Positions 7,223 to 8,291 of a stretch of 8,291 nt of DNA are shown in pieces (the first letter of the stretch is position 1; each line of letters begins with the position of its first letter). This DNA comes from Syntrophomonadaceae bacterium (lineage in GTDB: Bacteria; Bacillota_D; Dethiobacteria; DTU022), in contig PWUG01000173.1 of assembly GCA_003562605.1 (NCBI GenBank), positions 1-8,291 on the forward strand, read 5' to 3'. The position numbers and the translations under genes are program-made. The notes beneath the pieces are model-generated. The model searched no databases. It was not told where the DNA came from and saw only the letters and a list, made by a program, of their open reading frames with translations.

Positions 7223-7786
7223 TAGCAACTAGCATAGGTGGTGCAGTATTCTAGTTGACGCCCCTCTCTGAAAACGGGCCTAAAAATCCGTTAAGGGCAC
7301 ATCAATGAAGTTCCTGGTGGTGGCTGCCGACGCCCAGTTGGGAGCTGCTGCTGGGAGTTAAGAAGGATGGGGCGATCTACAATGGCATGTAGGCGTTGAC
7401 CCTACCTTCGCGGAGACCCATGTCGGTGGCGGATTGTTTAATAAACAAAAGGTTACTGCTTGGGTGAGAAACCTGCATGCGGTGTGAAGCTGTGTGCAGC
7501 GTAGCCTGCCTTGAGTGGAATAGGTGGAGGGAATGCAAATTTCTTAAACCTATTCTGCAAAAGAGGCTAGGGGAGATCAGGCGTCAGTGGGGAAATCTTC
7601 TAGACTGCTCTCGAAAGAGAAGTAAGCCAGGGATTAAAGTGTGAGCTAAGTGGTAATCCAGTTCTGCTGTTGGTGACACAGTGGGGGTAGTCTTAAAAGG
7701 GAACTGCCTGTTCGGCAACGCCAGGTGATTACTCGGGAAAACCTGCTGGACCTAAGCCGCAAAGTTTACCTGGTTTACTACCACTT
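7223..7786 (+). ncRNA. ole: OLE RNA (Ornate Large Extremophilic RNA)
   Basis: A stretch of about 560 nt with no credible reading frame, lying between a strong promoter and oapA; known OLE RNAs are around 600 nt. Perfect or near-perfect helices visible: 7226-7232/7251-7257 (CAACTAG/CTAGTTG); 7260-7263/7295-7298 enclosing 7273-7278/7287-7292; 7367-7371/7417-7421 enclosing 7377-7381/7388-7392; 7434-7439/7443-7448; 7473-7480/7492-7499 (with two G-U pairs); 7502-7507/7564-7569 enclosing 7518-7525/7548-7555 (GAATAGGT/ACCTATTC); 7609-7612/7617-7620 capped by a GAAA tetraloop; 7631-7636/7654-7659 (GGATTA/TAATCC); and a 3'-domain closing helix, 7680-7691 with 7777-7785. OLE is one of the largest structured bacterial RNAs. 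It binds OapA and localises to the membrane. The identification rests on oapA directly downstream, the folD/ispA/xse neighbourhood and the dense structure, not on a covariance-model search. The 5' end is inferred from the promoter and the 3' end from the last helix. Confidence 0.92.
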
Positions 7787-7795
7787 ATGTTTTTT
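7777..7795 (+). terminator. Possible OLE 3' end: closing helix arm plus U tract
   Basis: ACTACCACT at 7777-7785 pairs with 7680-7691 (9 bp, with a 3-nt G bulge on the 5' side), and a run of six T follows at 7790-7795. A helix plus U run could define the OLE 3' end with partial read-through into oapA. It is not a compact hairpin and there is a 4-nt gap (TATG) before the T run, so termination is uncertain. Confidence 0.35.
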
Positions 7796-7800
7796 GTACA

Positions 7801-7808
7801 AAGGTGAT
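7801..7808 (+). promoter_or_regulatory. Ribosome binding site that fixes the oapA TTG start
   Basis: AAGGTGAT matches the 3' part of the Firmicute consensus AAGGAGGTGAT and lies 5 nt before TTG 7814. An in-frame TAA at 7808-7810 excludes any earlier start. Confidence 0.8.
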
Positions 7809-7813
7809 AAAAT

Positions 7814-8291
7814 TTGATTAAGAAGAGAAAAAAACGCCGTCGTACCCGCTGGGTTATAATTATTTCTATCTGGACTTTTTTTTTAGCTATTGGTTTTGGT
7901 TTTGTAACGCAGTATATCCTGAATGAGCTCCAGTCTCTTGTGGTTTCGTTTGCAATTTTAATGGTTGTTATTTTCCTGGGTATAATCTTCGATCTTGTCG
8001 GCACCGCGGCCGCCGCCGCCAAGGTCGCACCTCTTAATGCCAAGGCAGCCCGGAAGGTTGTTGGAGCAAAACGCGGTGTTTACCTGGTTAAAAATGCCGA
8101 GCAGGTTGCTAACTTTTGCAACGATGTAGCAGGCGATATCAGTGGTGTTGTCAGCGGCACCCTGGCTGCAATTATTGTTTTTAGACTTATGGTCAGCCTG
8201 CCTTTCGAGCAGGCGGAATTTTACCTGGGCATTCTGTTAACTGCACTTGTTGCCTCCCTGACCGTGGGAGGGAAAGCCTGGGGCAAAATAG
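7814..8291 (+). CDS. oapA: OLE-associated protein OapA, membrane protein related to DUF21/CNNM, 3'-partial
   Basis: 159 residues are visible before the right edge cuts the gene; it starts at TTG 7814. The N-terminus is strongly basic (KKRKKRRRTR, residues 3-12), plausible for RNA or phospholipid contact. Four hydrophobic segments follow at about 13-36, 41-66, 108-128 and 133-152. Between segments 2 and 3 lies a polar region with DLVGTAAAAAKVAPLNAKAARKVVGAK (60-86) and FCNDVAGDISG (101-111), resembling the DUF21/CNNM (CorB-type) divalent-cation transporter domain. D104 and D108 form an acidic pair; from memory, the corresponding aspartates in Bacillus halodurans OapA are altered in a dominant-negative mutant. 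OapA binds OLE RNA and holds it at the membrane. Placement about 30 nt after the OLE 3' end is the known arrangement. The alternative, a generic DUF21 transporter, is less likely given the short form and the upstream RNA. Confidence 0.9.
   Translation, partial: MIKKRKKRRRTRWVIIISIWTFFLAIGFGFVTQYILNELQSLVVSFAILMVVIFLGIIFDLVGTAAAAAKVAPLNAKAARKVVGAKRGVYLVKNAEQVANFCNDVAGDISGVVSGTLAAIIVFRLMVSLPFEQAEFYLGILLTALVASLTVGGKAWGKI

Noticed and set aside
7631..7659. A kink-turn within OLE (a site for an L7Ae-type protein)
   Set aside because: The internal loop of the GGATTA/TAATCC helix contains a TGA, but I could not match the tandem G-A pairs on both strands with confidence.
7223..7786. RNase P RNA, tmRNA, SRP RNA, T-box leader or group II intron
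   Set aside because: I see no T-box AGGGTGGNACCGCG-like motif, no RNase P or SRP core sequence, no tmRNA tRNA-like ends and no intron domain V or reverse transcriptase. The context and length point to OLE.
7729..8043. A 104-codon minus-strand open frame across the OLE 3' end and oapA
   Set aside because: It lies antisense to the OLE 3' domain and the well-supported oapA frame, has a low-complexity basic composition and no recognisable domain.
1..8291. CRISPR arrays, insertion sequences, tRNA or rRNA genes, phage genes
   Set aside because: No repeated spacer-repeat units, transposase frames, terminal repeats or tRNA cloverleaf were found; apart from the OLE region the sequence is tightly packed housekeeping genes.

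Overview
The window reads as chromosomal DNA from a Gram-positive, anaerobic, probably thermophilic or acetogen-like member of the Clostridia. This rests on strong AGGAGG-type ribosome binding sites, frequent TTG starts, tightly packed genes, folate C1 enzymes of the kind used by acetogens, and an OLE RNA/oapA pair, which is known from extremophilic and anaerobic Firmicutes. I cannot name the species.

Layout, all on the + strand. (1) Positions 1-3170 hold an iron-sulfur/flavin electron-transfer pair: a GltD-type FAD/NAD(P) oxidoreductase cut by the left edge, and a NuoG/formate-dehydrogenase-like protein whose [2Fe-2S] and [4Fe-4S] ligands are intact but whose molybdopterin part looks catalytically dead and C-terminally truncated. 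(2) Positions 3136-5499 hold xseA, xseB and ispA (exonuclease VII and farnesyl diphosphate synthase), with overlapping ends that indicate translational coupling. (3) Positions 5562-7159 hold fchA and folD, two consecutive steps of the tetrahydrofolate C1 (methyl) branch. The FolD is divergent and lacks the lysine and glutamine normally needed for cyclohydrolase activity, which fits a division of labour with FchA. (4) Positions 7160-7813 form a 654-base stretch without a protein gene. It contains a near-consensus extended -10 promoter followed by a roughly 560-nt structured RNA that I identify as OLE RNA (Ornate Large Extremophilic RNA). (5) From 7814 to the right edge runs oapA, the membrane protein partner of OLE, starting at TTG and cut by the window end.

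The OLE call comes from synteny (folate and isoprenoid genes upstream, oapA immediately downstream), the length, a dedicated promoter, and many helices readable by eye. OLE and OapA form a membrane-bound ribonucleoprotein linked in other Firmicutes to stress responses, but its biochemical activity is still unresolved. The gene order (xseA-xseB-ispA, folD, OLE, oapA) resembles the known Bacillus halodurans OLE neighbourhood. In that arrangement dxs commonly follows, so dxs is the best guess for what lies just past the right edge.
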